Assembly (NCBI RefSeq): GCF_030711405.1
Contig: NZ_JAULSI010000013.1
Coordinates: 36,815 to 100,814 of the forward strand
DNA: 64,000 bases
Reading direction: 5' to 3'
Source of the DNA: Massilia brevitalea
GTDB lineage: Bacteria; Pseudomonadota; Gammaproteobacteria; Burkholderiales; Burkholderiaceae_D
Shown here: in pieces, positions 25,100-33,368 of the stretch
Numbering within the stretch: the first letter of the stretch is position 1
How the letters are laid out: each line of letters starts with the position of its first letter
The notes under the pieces: generated by a model
Seen by the model: only the letters and a program-made list of their open reading frames with translations
The model's database searches: none
Told to the model about the DNA's origin: nothing
Position numbers and translations under genes: made by a program

Positions 25100-26013
25100 G
25101 CACGCTCCGCCAGCAGGCGCTCGAACACGGCGATGGCGTCGTCCAGCACGCTGTAATGGAAATCGAAGGTCCGCACCTCGTCCACCAGGCGCGCCACCGT
25201 GTGGAAACCGGTCTCGCCCAGCAGGCTGTAGTTGAAGGCATTCTCGGCCAGGCGCATGTGGGCGCGCGCCTGCGGCACCGGCGTCAGTTCGGCCGCGGCG
25301 CCGGCCTGCCATTTGGGGAACACGATCCAGGCCGGCGCGGCTGCCTGGCCGGCGCGCGCCACGCTGTCGCTGGATGCGCGCATGTGGGCCACGGTGCCCT
25401 TCACGGTGTCGGCTACCGGGCGCGTGAAGGCGGCGGCCGGTGCATAGTCGCGGATGATGCCGATCGAGGCGTTCTTCAGGCTCACCGGGCGCGGCAGCGG
25501 GTCTATTTTCCCGTCATCCAGCCGCACCAGTGTCAGTTCGTCGGACAGCAGGCGCCAGCCGCGGTTGACCAGGGCCGCGCACAGCGTGCTTTTGCCGGAG
25601 CCGGGCGGCGCCGGCAGGATCGCGGCCAGGCCGTCCTTCTCGATCACGGCGGCGTGGATCACCAGCCAGGAATTGGCCTGGCTCGAAACGCACCAGTTCA
25701 TCGCCCATTCGAACATCGGAAAGGCCTGGTCCAGCGGCAGCGGCTGGAAAGGCGCCATGCCGTCGTAATGAAAGTGCACCTGCGGGCGCAGGAAGCGGCG
25801 CAGGCCCGTTGAACCGCTCAGGCGTACGTGGAAATCGGCCAGCGCGCCCTCTTCCAGCACCGGATAGTCGGCGTACATCGTGCCCAGGGTCGCGGCCAGC
25901 GGCGCCAGTGGGCTGTGCACGCAGGTGACGAAGGGACCGGTTTGCAGGCGCAGGCCGGGGCCGCGCAGGCGCGCGCGCAGTTCGCGTTCGCCGAGGCTGG
26001 CCACGGTCAGCAT
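25096..26013 (-). CDS. HprK-related kinase A
   Basis: 305 residues. The C-terminal kinase domain shows IHAAVIEKDGLAAILPAPPG with the P-loop PPGSGKST (Lys141) and LLSDEL (Asp158) as in HPr kinase/phosphorylase. The N-terminal 110 residues lack the HprK regulatory fold and form a family-specific domain. Homologues (HprK-related kinase A) are grouped with a PqqD-like protein and a nucleotidyltransferase; the phosphorylated target is not HPr itself. It overlaps the PqqD gene by 7 bp and the nucleotidyltransferase gene by 4 bp, so a tightly coupled operon. Confidence 0.85.
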   Translation of the reverse strand: MLTVASLGERELRARLRGPGLRLQTGPFVTCVHSPLAPLAATLGTMYADYPVLEEGALADFHVRLSGSTGLRRFLRPQVHFHYDGMAPFQPLPLDQAFPMFEWAMNWCVSSQANSWLVIHAAVIEKDGLAAILPAPPGSGKSTLCAALVNRGWRLLSDELTLVRLDDGKIDPLPRPVSLKNASIGIIRDYAPAAAFTRPVADTVKGTVAHMRASSDSVARAGQAAAPAWIVFPKWQAGAAAELTPVPQARAHMRLAENAFNYSLLGETGFHTVARLVDEVRTFDFHYSVLDDAIAVFERLLAERA

Positions 26014-26342
26014 GGCTGGGTCCCGGGCAAAGGTTCGATCAGCCCAGGTGCGATCAAGTCAGGTGCAATCAGCTCAGGTGCAATCAAATCGAGCGCGGCC
26101 AGGTCGGCCAGCAGTTCGTCGAGCTCGGCGCGCCATTCAGGGTCAAGGTCGGCGCCGGCGTCCTGCGCCAGGCCGGCGGCCGTGCGCGGCATGTCGCGCA
26201 GCGCGCCCAGCACATCGAGGACGTCCTGTCCCAGCAGGTGGGTGTCGCCGGTCAGGTCGTTGAAGAGCACGCATTCGCCGTCGTGGCAACGGTGCACCAG
26301 GCGCTGCCCGGGGGCCAGGCGCCAGATCGGCGGACTACTCAT
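26007..26342 (-). CDS. PqqD-family peptide chaperone (HPr-rel-A system)
   Basis: 111 residues. The N-terminal 85 form a PqqD-like fold (IWRLAPGQRLVHRCHDGECV, LFNDLTGDTHLLGQDVLDVL). PqqD proteins bind leader peptides and hand them to modifying enzymes. The C-terminus is an unusual tail of LIAPx pentapeptide repeats encoded by a 15-bp tandem repeat. The start at 26342 lies 21 bp after the stop of the TAT-like protein gene. It is the likely substrate-recognition part of the kinase module, although no short precursor peptide gene is seen next to it. Confidence 0.82.
   Translation of the reverse strand: MSSPPIWRLAPGQRLVHRCHDGECVLFNDLTGDTHLLGQDVLDVLGALRDMPRTAAGLAQDAGADLDPEWRAELDELLADLAALDLIAPELIAPDLIAPGLIEPLPGTQPC
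26037..26096. repeat. Four tandem 15-bp repeats in the PqqD-like gene
   Basis: Units at 26037, 26052, 26067 and 26082 follow the pattern GATCAGCCCAGGTGC with a few substitutions. On the minus strand they encode LIAPE, LIAPD, LIAPG-type pentapeptides at the C-terminus. The unit is a multiple of three, so copy-number change keeps the frame. Confidence 0.85.
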
Positions 26343-26363
26343 GCGTAACGAAGGCTGATCGGG

Positions 26364-27008
26364 CTAGCGGAAGGTGGTTTGCAGATAGGCGGCCAGCTGC
26401 AGGCCGGTCCACGCCTTGGCGCTGCCGCTCGGCTTGTACGAGCCTTTCAGGCTGTACTCGTCCCAGATGGCCACGACCTGGTCTTCCGGCAGCACGCTCG
26501 GAATCCCGGCCCGCTCCGAGGCGCGGGCGTTGAGCAGGGCGGTGACGATCTGCAGCGCGACGAAGGAGCGGTCGATGGCGCGCACTTCCTTGGTCTGCTG
26601 GACGATCTGCAGCAGGGTGAAATTCTTCAGGTGAATATAGGCACCACGCGGCTGCAGCACTTCGACGAAACGCGTCTCCGGGCGGGTGCCGCAACGCGAC
26701 TTCCAGGATTTCGAATTATCGCGCCAGAAGGTAAACGAGCGATTGTAGCTGCAGGAATTCTTTGGGTTGTGGCTGGCCGTCTTGATCGACATGAAGCCCG
26801 ACGGCGACGCGCAAACGCCGCCGTAGTTGCCGTAGGTGGCCATGCCGGGCTGGCTGTGCAGGGTCAGGATGACACCGGCCGCGCCGGCGCCGGCACGCGT
26901 GAAGCGGCGCCGCGACGCGCCGCGCGCATCGAGTTGCGGTACTGCGGGCGCTGCCTGTGCTTCCTGCGCCGCGTTTGCCGGGGCGCTGCGGCCTTCTTGA
27001 TCTTCCAT
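26364..27008 (-). CDS. Uncharacterised TAT-like secreted protein heading the HPr-rel-A operon
   Basis: 214 residues from ATG 27008 (MEDQEGRSAPANAAQ, AGGA upstream); an ATG 51 bp upstream is possible but lacks a ribosome site. Near residue 33 there is SRRRFTRAGAGAAGVI, a twin-arginine-like signal, then an Ala/Gly core. The mature part has four cysteines (VCASPSGF, NSCSYN, SRCGTR) and a long C-terminal helical half (IVTALLNARASERAGIP). I do not recognise the family. It is the first gene of the sigma-54-driven operon and the best local candidate for a protein handled by the kinase/PqqD module. Confidence 0.65.
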   Translation of the reverse strand: MEDQEGRSAPANAAQEAQAAPAVPQLDARGASRRRFTRAGAGAAGVILTLHSQPGMATYGNYGGVCASPSGFMSIKTASHNPKNSCSYNRSFTFWRDNSKSWKSRCGTRPETRFVEVLQPRGAYIHLKNFTLLQIVQQTKEVRAIDRSFVALQIVTALLNARASERAGIPSVLPEDQVVAIWDEYSLKGSYKPSGSAKAWTGLQLAAYLQTTFR

Positions 27009-27103
27009 ATCGACTTTTTCCTGAGCGACGTTTTTCTGAGCGACGTTTTCCAGATGCATAGAAGTATGCCATCACCCTGCCGGGCATTTGCTTTTAATTA
27101 CTA

Positions 27104-27119
27104 AGCAAGCCCCGTACCA
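27104..27119 (-). promoter_or_regulatory. Sigma-54 (RpoN) promoter of the HPr-rel-A operon
   Basis: Read on the minus strand: TGGTACGGGGCTTGCT, GG-N10-GC spacing, differing by one base from the PEP-CTERM gene promoter at 23063-23078. Transcription would start near 27093, before the 27008 start codon. It links the HPr-rel-A genes to the exosortase regulon. Confidence 0.82.
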
Positions 27120-27253
27120 GCCTGAATAAATTGACTAAATGCAACAAAGAATCAAGCACTTAGCGGGGCTGGCGGGGCATAGGCCCAAATTGCAACGACG
27201 CCCAGAAGGCGCCGTTGTAAGAAAACCCGACAGTCAGCAAGGTTCAGGCAGGA

Positions 27254-27880
27254 TCAGAAGAAGCTTTCCGGCACCACCAGGATGTCGCCCGGGCGCATCG
27301 GCATATTGGCCGAAATGTCGCCTTCCTTGATCAGGTCGTCCAGGCGCACGTTCAGCTTTTCCTGCTTGCCGTCGATCGTGCGGATGATGAGGGCTTTGTT
27401 ACCCGAAGCGAATTCGGTCACGCCGCCGACGGCGATCAGCACATCCATCAGCGACATGTCGCGGCGGTAGGCCAGGGCCTGCGGCTTGGCGGCCTGGCCG
27501 ATCACGCGGATCTGCTCGCCGTAGTTGCCGACGAAGCCGGTTACGATCACGGTGACCACCGGCTGCTGGATGAACTTGGCCAAGGCGGTTTCGATGTCGC
27601 GCGCCAGCGCGGTCGAGGTCTTGCCGGCGGCCGGCAGGTCTTCGACCAGCGGGGTGGTGATCTTGCCGTCCGGACGCACCGGCACCGACATCGACACTTC
27701 CGGATTGCGCCAGACGATGATGTTGACGGAGTCGCCCGGTCCGATCAGGTAGTCGGCCGGTGCGGCCTGGGCCATGGCAGCAGCCGATGGCGCAGCGGGT
27801 TTGGTGGCGCAACCCGCCACGGCCAGGCCGCAAGCGAGCGCCAGGGTCAGTTTCGTCAGGTTCGTCATGATCTTGTTCAC
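27254..27880 (-). CDS. XrtA-associated polysaccharide export lipoprotein (Wza-like)
   Basis: 208 residues. The GTG at 27880 has AAAGGA six bases upstream, whereas the next ATG (12 bp later) has no usable ribosome site. The lipoprotein signal ends at LAVAGC. A Poly_export (SLBB-type) domain follows: DYLIGPGDSVNIIVWRNPEV, VRPDGKITTPLVEDL, then VIGQAAKPQALAYRRDMSLM and the final RPGDILVVPESFF. It should form the outer-membrane pore for exopolysaccharide in the XrtA locus. It is encoded opposite to the main operon, about 1.3 kb from the chain-length gene. Confidence 0.9.
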   Translation of the reverse strand: MNKIMTNLTKLTLALACGLAVAGCATKPAAPSAAAMAQAAPADYLIGPGDSVNIIVWRNPEVSMSVPVRPDGKITTPLVEDLPAAGKTSTALARDIETALAKFIQQPVVTVIVTGFVGNYGEQIRVIGQAAKPQALAYRRDMSLMDVLIAVGGVTEFASGNKALIIRTIDGKQEKLNVRLDDLIKEGDISANMPMRPGDILVVPESFF

Positions 27881-28038
27881 GTCAATTCCTTTCCCGGCAT
27901 GCAGCGACCGGCAACGCCCCGCTGTGTCGAATGCCACAAAATTGTTATTTAGCCATCAAACCGGCGTATTGTATCGTAATCGTGTTTCCTCAAAGGCATG
28001 CACGATTGAAATACTTCTCTTTTTTCACACTCGTTGCA

Positions 28039-28878
28039 TCATGGTCTGGCCAGCAGTTCAGCGACGTACTGGGACGGTATCGCATAACTGATGCCGCTGG
28101 GCATCGTGATCGCTGTTTCTTTCAAGCCTTTCACGAACACCATATTAATCACCCCCAGCACGGCGCCGCTATCCGGATCGTAGACCGGGCTGCCGCTATT
28201 GCCCGGGTACGCCGTGCCGTCGAGCTGGAAGATCTTCAGGCCGCCGCGCTGCAGCTGGGTGATGGCGCGCGCATCCAGGCGCTTTGAACTCATCGACGGC
28301 ATGACGATCGGGGTCAAGGCCGACAGGTTGGCGCGGTGGGTCACGTGGTTCAGTCCCAGCACCATGCCCAGCGGAAAACCGGTGAACGCCAGCGCCTGGC
28401 CCTCGAGCGCTGTGCGCGAGTCGCCCAGCGCCAGCGCCGGCAGCGGGGCCCCGCCCTCCAGGCGCAGGTGGGCCAGGTCGTGCTCACGGTCCAGCGCCAC
28501 CAGGCGCGCCGGCCGGAACGCGATGTCCTGGCCGCTGCCGACCACCACGCCGAGCTGCTCCATCTTGGCGCCGTCGAGCTTGTCGGGCACGACGTGGGCA
28601 TTCGTGACGATGCTCAGGCCGTCGCCAACGGCGAAGCCGGTGCCGGTAAACATCACCGACGGGCTGCGCGTCTTCAGGAAGGTGCCGACCCCGACCACGG
28701 ATGGCTTGACCTGTGGAATCGTTCGGACCAGGCCATCGGCCTGCGCCGGCGCCATCGGCAGCGCCAGCAGACTGGCCAGGCCGAGCATGGCGGCACCCAG
28801 CCAGGCGCGAGGCCAGGCGTAAAGCCGACGGCGCGGCGTTGATGCCCACCGTTTTTTATTATTTCGATTAGGAATCAA
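28039..28878 (-). CDS. Trypsin-like serine protease (S1C-type)
   Basis: 279 residues with an N-terminal basic stretch, a hydrophobic segment (AWLGAAMLGLASLLALPMAP) and a likely cleavage after AQA, so it is periplasmic or secreted. The catalytic triad is complete: His95 in TNAHVV, Asp134 in REHDLAHL, Ser228 in GNSGSP. There is no PDZ domain, unlike DegP. It lies beside the polysaccharide export gene in the XrtA locus and may process or monitor exported material; its specificity is unknown. Confidence 0.85.
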   Translation of the reverse strand: MIPNRNNKKRWASTPRRRLYAWPRAWLGAAMLGLASLLALPMAPAQADGLVRTIPQVKPSVVGVGTFLKTRSPSVMFTGTGFAVGDGLSIVTNAHVVPDKLDGAKMEQLGVVVGSGQDIAFRPARLVALDREHDLAHLRLEGGAPLPALALGDSRTALEGQALAFTGFPLGMVLGLNHVTHRANLSALTPIVMPSMSSKRLDARAITQLQRGGLKIFQLDGTAYPGNSGSPVYDPDSGAVLGVINMVFVKGLKETAITMPSGISYAIPSQYVAELLARP

Positions 28879-29226
28879 TCGTGCAGACCTTTTTGTATTT
28901 TAAACATTACAATACATCAGCTTGATGTTGAGCAAAGCGATCCCGTGCTCTTTTCCGAGTACTTCTCACGGTTGACCTAGTGCAACATTTTAGTCCCAGC
29001 AAAGTTTGCTTGCCGACAATAATACTCCGTCAGGCTGGCCTGGGCTCGGGTTTTATGCGTTGCAGCTGAGAATTTGTGTTGTAAGCGGTGCCACCCGGCG
29101 CCTTTATTAGCATGATTTTCCGGCATGCAATTGCAATTGCACAAACTACAAGCGATGATGCGGGTTCTTTGTTGATTGTTGTAGCTGGGCGCAACAGCGT
29201 CCGGCGTTCATGGCGAGACTGACGAG
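28879..29226. other. Divergent intergenic region before the main XrtA operon
   Basis: About 350 bp of AT-richer DNA between the protease and the chain-length gene. It must hold the promoter of the 20-kb rightward operon. A sigma-54-like CGGCATGCAATTGCA (about 29131-29145) has GG and GC only 9 nt apart, so it does not fit strictly. I see no other strong signal. Confidence 0.5.
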
Positions 29227-30738
29227 ATGGCAGAAATAACAGCCCTTATCCTGAATTTCCTTAAGGCCATCGGTAAATACCGTTGGCATGCAGTGACCAT
29301 CGCCTGGGTGGTGGCGCTGATCGGCTGGGCCATCGTGCTGCGGCTGCCCAACCAGTACGAGACCACGGCCCGGGTCTACGTCGATACCCAGAGCATCCTG
29401 AAGCCCCTGCTATCGGGCATGACTTCGCTGCCGAACATCAACCAGCAAGTCACCTTCATGCGCCAGACCCTGATCAGCCGTCCGAACGTGGAACGGGTGA
29501 TGCGCATGACCGACCTCGACGTGAAAGCGCGCGACGCCGACGAGAAGGAAAAGATGATCGACAATTTGATGTCGAAGATCACCATCGCCGGCACCGAACG
29601 CGACGACATCTATACGATCAGCTACCGCGCCCCCGATCCGAAGCTCGGCAAGGACGTGGTGCAGTCGCTGCTGACCATCTTCATGGAAGGCAGCTACGGC
29701 GGCAAGAAGCAGGAATCCGACAAGGCTGTCCAGTTCATCGACGACCAGATCCGCAGCTATGAAGAAAAGCTGGCGTCCGCCGAGAACACGCTGAAGGAAT
29801 TCAAGATCAAGAACATGGGCCTGCTGCCGCGCGAAGGCGCCGATTTCGGCAGCAAGGTGGCGTCCGCCAGCGACGCCCTGAGCCAGGCGAAACTGGAACT
29901 GGCCGAAGCCGAGCAGTCGCGCAACGCCATCCGCCGCCGCATGACGGGCGGCGGCAAGGACGGCACCGCGCCGGTCGATCCGGAACTGGCCGAGCGCATC
30001 GCCAGCACCCAGAAGAACCTCGACTCGCTGCGCCTGCAGTACACCGAGCAGCACCCTGACATCATCTCGACCAAGCGCCTGCTGGACCAGCTCCAGGAAC
30101 GCAAGAAGGAAGAGGCGAAAAAGGGCGGCGTGAACCCGAACCTGGCCGCCAGCCCGATGATGCAGCAGCTGAACGTGACCCTGTCGGACGCCGAATCGCG
30201 CGTGGCCGCCCTGCGTGCCCGCGTCAACGAGTACCAGAACCGCGTGAACACCCTGCGCACCCAGAGCACCACCGCGCCGGAAGTCGAGGCCCAGCTGGCC
30301 CAGCTGAACCGCGACTACCAGGTGAACCGCGAAAACCACCAGCGCCTGATCGAACGCCGCGAACAGGCGCGCCTGTCGGGCGATTTGTCCTCGGCCACCG
30401 ACATCATGTCGTTCCGCGTGATCGAGCCGCCACTGGCGCCTGCGGTGCCGACCGGCCCGAACCGTCCGGTGCTGTTCACCGCCGCCTTCCTGGTGGCGCT
30501 GGCGGCCGGCCTGGCCGGCGCCTTCCTGATGAGCCAGTTCCGCCCGACCTTCCTGAGCCAGACGGCCCTGCGCGAAGTGACCGGCATGCCGATCCTCGGC
30601 ACCATCAACATGCACTGGACCGATGGCCAGAAGGTGCGCCGCAAGAAGCGCCTGTACGGCCTCGGCGCCACCGTGCTGCTGCTGATCGGCCTGTATGGCG
30701 CGGGCATTGCGACCATGATGGCCCGCCCGGGCCTGTAA
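29227..30738 (+). CDS. XrtA-associated polysaccharide chain-length determinant (Wzz/PCP family)
   Basis: 503 residues. An N-terminal membrane helix (about 20-40, TIAWVVALIGWAIVLRL) and a C-terminal pair (FTAAFLVALAAGLAGAFL, and GLGATVLLLIGLYGAGIA) flank a long periplasmic coiled-coil region (QSDKAVQFIDDQIRSYEEKL, LRARVNEYQNRVNTLRTQST). The Wzz Pro-rich motif is IEPPLAPAVPTGPNRP before the C-terminal helices. It sets polymer length with the tyrosine kinase encoded next. It is the first gene of the main XrtA operon; the kinase start follows after 21 bp. Confidence 0.93.
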   Translation: MAEITALILNFLKAIGKYRWHAVTIAWVVALIGWAIVLRLPNQYETTARVYVDTQSILKPLLSGMTSLPNINQQVTFMRQTLISRPNVERVMRMTDLDVKARDADEKEKMIDNLMSKITIAGTERDDIYTISYRAPDPKLGKDVVQSLLTIFMEGSYGGKKQESDKAVQFIDDQIRSYEEKLASAENTLKEFKIKNMGLLPREGADFGSKVASASDALSQAKLELAEAEQSRNAIRRRMTGGGKDGTAPVDPELAERIASTQKNLDSLRLQYTEQHPDIISTKRLLDQLQERKKEEAKKGGVNPNLAASPMMQQLNVTLSDAESRVAALRARVNEYQNRVNTLRTQSTTAPEVEAQLAQLNRDYQVNRENHQRLIERREQARLSGDLSSATDIMSFRVIEPPLAPAVPTGPNRPVLFTAAFLVALAAGLAGAFLMSQFRPTFLSQTALREVTGMPILGTINMHWTDGQKVRRKKRLYGLGATVLLLIGLYGAGIATMMARPGL

Positions 30739-30759
30739 GGAAGAATTTTAGGAGCGAAT

Positions 30760-31794
30760 GTGAGCATTATCGAAAAAGCGGCAAGCCGCATTGACCACAC
30801 CCGCAATACCCCGCCAACCGCGGCGGTCCCTGTCGAGACCGGCGAGGAAGCCGTCGCGCTGGCGCCGCACGCGCCGCACCCTGCGGTGATTCCCGCAGTG
30901 GCGCCGGCCCCGGTCATCCATGCCGTCGAGACCTTTGCGCCGACGCCGGCCGAAAGCGCTGCGGCAGCCCTCGCCGCAGGCAGCGCGGCGGCGCCAGCGG
31001 CAGCCATCAACGCCCACGCGGCGCCGGCCCAGCCGCGTGCCAGCCGCGCCCAGACCGGCAAGCACAGCGCACGCAAGGTCGACCTCGACCTTGCCCGCAT
31101 GCGCGAGGCCGGCATGGTCACCGCCGCCAGCGGCCGCACCAGCCTGCTGGAAGACTTCCGCGTCATCAAGCGCCCGCTGCTCAAGCGCGCCTTTGGCGAA
31201 GCCTCGACGCCGGGCCGCCCGAACAACCTGATCATGGTCACCAGCTCGCTGCCGGGCGAAGGCAAGACCTATTGCGCGATCAACCTGGCGATGAGCATCG
31301 CCATGGAACTCGACCACACCGTGCTGCTGGTGGATGCCGACGTGGCCCGTCCTTCGGTGCTGCGCACGCTCGGCCTGCCGGCCCAGCGCGGCCTGATGGA
31401 TATCCTGATCGACGACAAGCTCGATTTGTCCGACGTCATGCTGCGCACGAACGTCGACACCCTGAGCATCCTCCCGGCCGGCACCAGCACCGCGCGCGCC
31501 ACCGAGCTGCTGGCCAGCTCGACGATGAGCAACATGGTCAACGAGATCGCCAACCGCTATCCGGACCGCGTCGTCATCTTCGATTCGCCGCCGCTGCTGC
31601 TGACCAGCGAATCGCGCGTGCTGGCCAGCCACATGGGCCAGATCGTGATGGTGGTCGAGGCCCAGACCACGACCCAGCACGCGGTCAAGGAATCGCTGCG
31701 CCAGCTCGAAGGCTGCAGCAACGTGAACCTCATCTACAACAAGGCCCGGGACATCCCCGGCATCGAAGAGACGTATGACTATCACTACGGCTAA
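30760..31794 (+). CDS. XrtA-associated tyrosine autokinase (BY-kinase)
   Basis: 344 residues from a GTG start (30760) with GGAG five bases upstream. The first 100 residues are Ala/Pro-rich and low complexity. The kinase domain has Walker A SSLPGEGKTYCAINLA, Walker A' LLVDADVARPS, and Walker B VVIFDSPPLLL. The C-terminus ends EETYDYHYG, a short tyrosine cluster for autophosphorylation. There is no Wzz domain on the same chain, so it partners the preceding gene product. It overlaps the next gene by 20 bp. Confidence 0.93.
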   Translation: MSIIEKAASRIDHTRNTPPTAAVPVETGEEAVALAPHAPHPAVIPAVAPAPVIHAVETFAPTPAESAAAALAAGSAAAPAAAINAHAAPAQPRASRAQTGKHSARKVDLDLARMREAGMVTAASGRTSLLEDFRVIKRPLLKRAFGEASTPGRPNNLIMVTSSLPGEGKTYCAINLAMSIAMELDHTVLLVDADVARPSVLRTLGLPAQRGLMDILIDDKLDLSDVMLRTNVDTLSILPAGTSTARATELLASSTMSNMVNEIANRYPDRVVIFDSPPLLLTSESRVLASHMGQIVMVVEAQTTTQHAVKESLRQLEGCSNVNLIYNKARDIPGIEETYDYHYG

Positions 31795-33352
31795 GCGTTC
31801 GCGTATGCTGCGTCCGCTTCGCTTGAGCCCGATGGCGGCGGCGCTGCTGCTGGCCATGGCCGGCAACAGCGCCCATGCTGAAGTCAAGGTCACCCCTTCC
31901 TTCAGCCTGACCGAAAGCTATTCCGACAACGTCAACCTGCGCAGCGACGCCACCAAGCGCTCGTCCTGGGTCACCGAGGCCATGCCGGCCATCGACGTCC
32001 AGGCGAACAGCTCGCGCGTGCAGTTCAATGCCAGTGCGCGCGCCTACTGGTACGACTACAGCGAGGAAGACGTGCCGGGCGTACGCAACAGCCAGTACCA
32101 GTACAATGCCGCCGGCCGCGTCAACGTGGTCGACCAGCTGTTCTACCTGGATGCCAGCGCGGGCGGCAATTCGCGCAGCATCTCCGCCTTCGGCCCGCTG
32201 GCCGAGGACGTCAACGGCAACCGCTATACAAGCGAGAACCAGACCGACGTCAACACCTGGCGCATCAGCCCCTACCTGACCCACCGCTTCGGCACTTTCG
32301 CCTCCGCCACCGCGCGCTACAGCCACGACAGCGTGCAGTCGGATTCGAGCAGCATCTTCGGCAACAGCACGGCCGACGGCGTGACGTTCGACGTCGTCAG
32401 CGGCACGGGCTTCCGCAACGTGGGCTGGAACCTGCACTACGCGCGCCAGGAAGTCGACAACGAAAGCTTCGGCGACACCTCCTCGCAGAACGCCACGATC
32501 GGCCTGAGCTACCGCCTCGGCACCACCGTCAGCCTGAACGCCACCGGCGGCTACGACAAGTACGACTACCAGGCGCTGGGCGGCAAGACCGCGGGCGCCA
32601 GCTGGTCGGTGGGCGCGGGCTGGGCGCCGTCGGCGCGCACCAACATCCAGGCATCGGTCGGCCGCCACTACCTCGGCAACACCGGCTCGCTGATGGCCCT
32701 GCACCGCAGCCGCCACAGCACCTGGAAGCTGGGCTATTCCGACGCCGTCACCACCAGCCGCTCGCAGTTCTCGCTGCCGGCCGCGATCGACACCGCCTCG
32801 ATGCTCGACTCGCTGTTCGCAGCCACGATTCCCGACCCGGTGCTGCGGCGCCAGGCAGTGGAAGCGTATATCCTGGCCGCCGGCCTGCCGTCTTCGCTGG
32901 CCGACAACATCAATTACCTGACCAACCGCTACATGCGCCAGAAGCTGCTGCAAGGCTCCGCTGCCTTCAACTGGCGCCACAGCAGCGCGGTGCTCTCGGC
33001 TTACGCCAGCGAGCGCACCGCCCTGTCGTCGTCGGAGAGCGACAGCGGCCTGCTCGGCAGCCAGCTGCGCGCCCTGAACGACAGCGTGCGCCAGGCCGGT
33101 TTGACGGCTTCCTACAGCTACCGCCTGAGCGCCCGTTCGACCGCGCTGGCTTCGCTGTCGTCCAGCCATTCGCGCTCGCTCGATACCGATTTGAGCGGCA
33201 AACAGAACTCGCTGCGCCTGGGGCTGACCCACCGCTTCGGCCGCTCGGTACGCGGCAGCATCGACCTGCGCCGCACCACCGGCGACAGCGACATCACGCG
33301 CCGCGACTACACCGAAAACGCCGTCTCCGCCACCGTGACGGTGCAGCTCTAA
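31775..33352 (+). CDS. XrtA/PEP-CTERM-associated outer-membrane beta-barrel protein
   Basis: 525 residues. The ATG at 31775 overlaps the kinase stop; an ATG at 31805 is an alternative, and both keep the signal peptide (MAAALLLAMAGNSAHA). The mature protein is rich in alternating aromatic/polar strands (YDYSEEDVPG, YRLGTTVSLNATGGYDKYDY), typical of a beta-barrel, and ends in VSATVTVQL. The family is restricted to exosortase A loci and is taken to be an outer-membrane component for polymer export or surface display; its exact role is not established. Confidence 0.88.
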   Translation: MTITTAKRSRMLRPLRLSPMAAALLLAMAGNSAHAEVKVTPSFSLTESYSDNVNLRSDATKRSSWVTEAMPAIDVQANSSRVQFNASARAYWYDYSEEDVPGVRNSQYQYNAAGRVNVVDQLFYLDASAGGNSRSISAFGPLAEDVNGNRYTSENQTDVNTWRISPYLTHRFGTFASATARYSHDSVQSDSSSIFGNSTADGVTFDVVSGTGFRNVGWNLHYARQEVDNESFGDTSSQNATIGLSYRLGTTVSLNATGGYDKYDYQALGGKTAGASWSVGAGWAPSARTNIQASVGRHYLGNTGSLMALHRSRHSTWKLGYSDAVTTSRSQFSLPAAIDTASMLDSLFAATIPDPVLRRQAVEAYILAAGLPSSLADNINYLTNRYMRQKLLQGSAAFNWRHSSAVLSAYASERTALSSSESDSGLLGSQLRALNDSVRQAGLTASYSYRLSARSTALASLSSSHSRSLDTDLSGKQNSLRLGLTHRFGRSVRGSIDLRRTTGDSDITRRDYTENAVSATVTVQL

Positions 33353-33368
33353 AATACGGAGTGACACG

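Noticed and set aside
29131..29145. Sigma-54-like sequence before the chain-length gene
   Set aside because: GG and GC are 9 rather than 10 nt apart and the upstream half lacks the TGG; sigma-54 promoters tolerate little spacing change.
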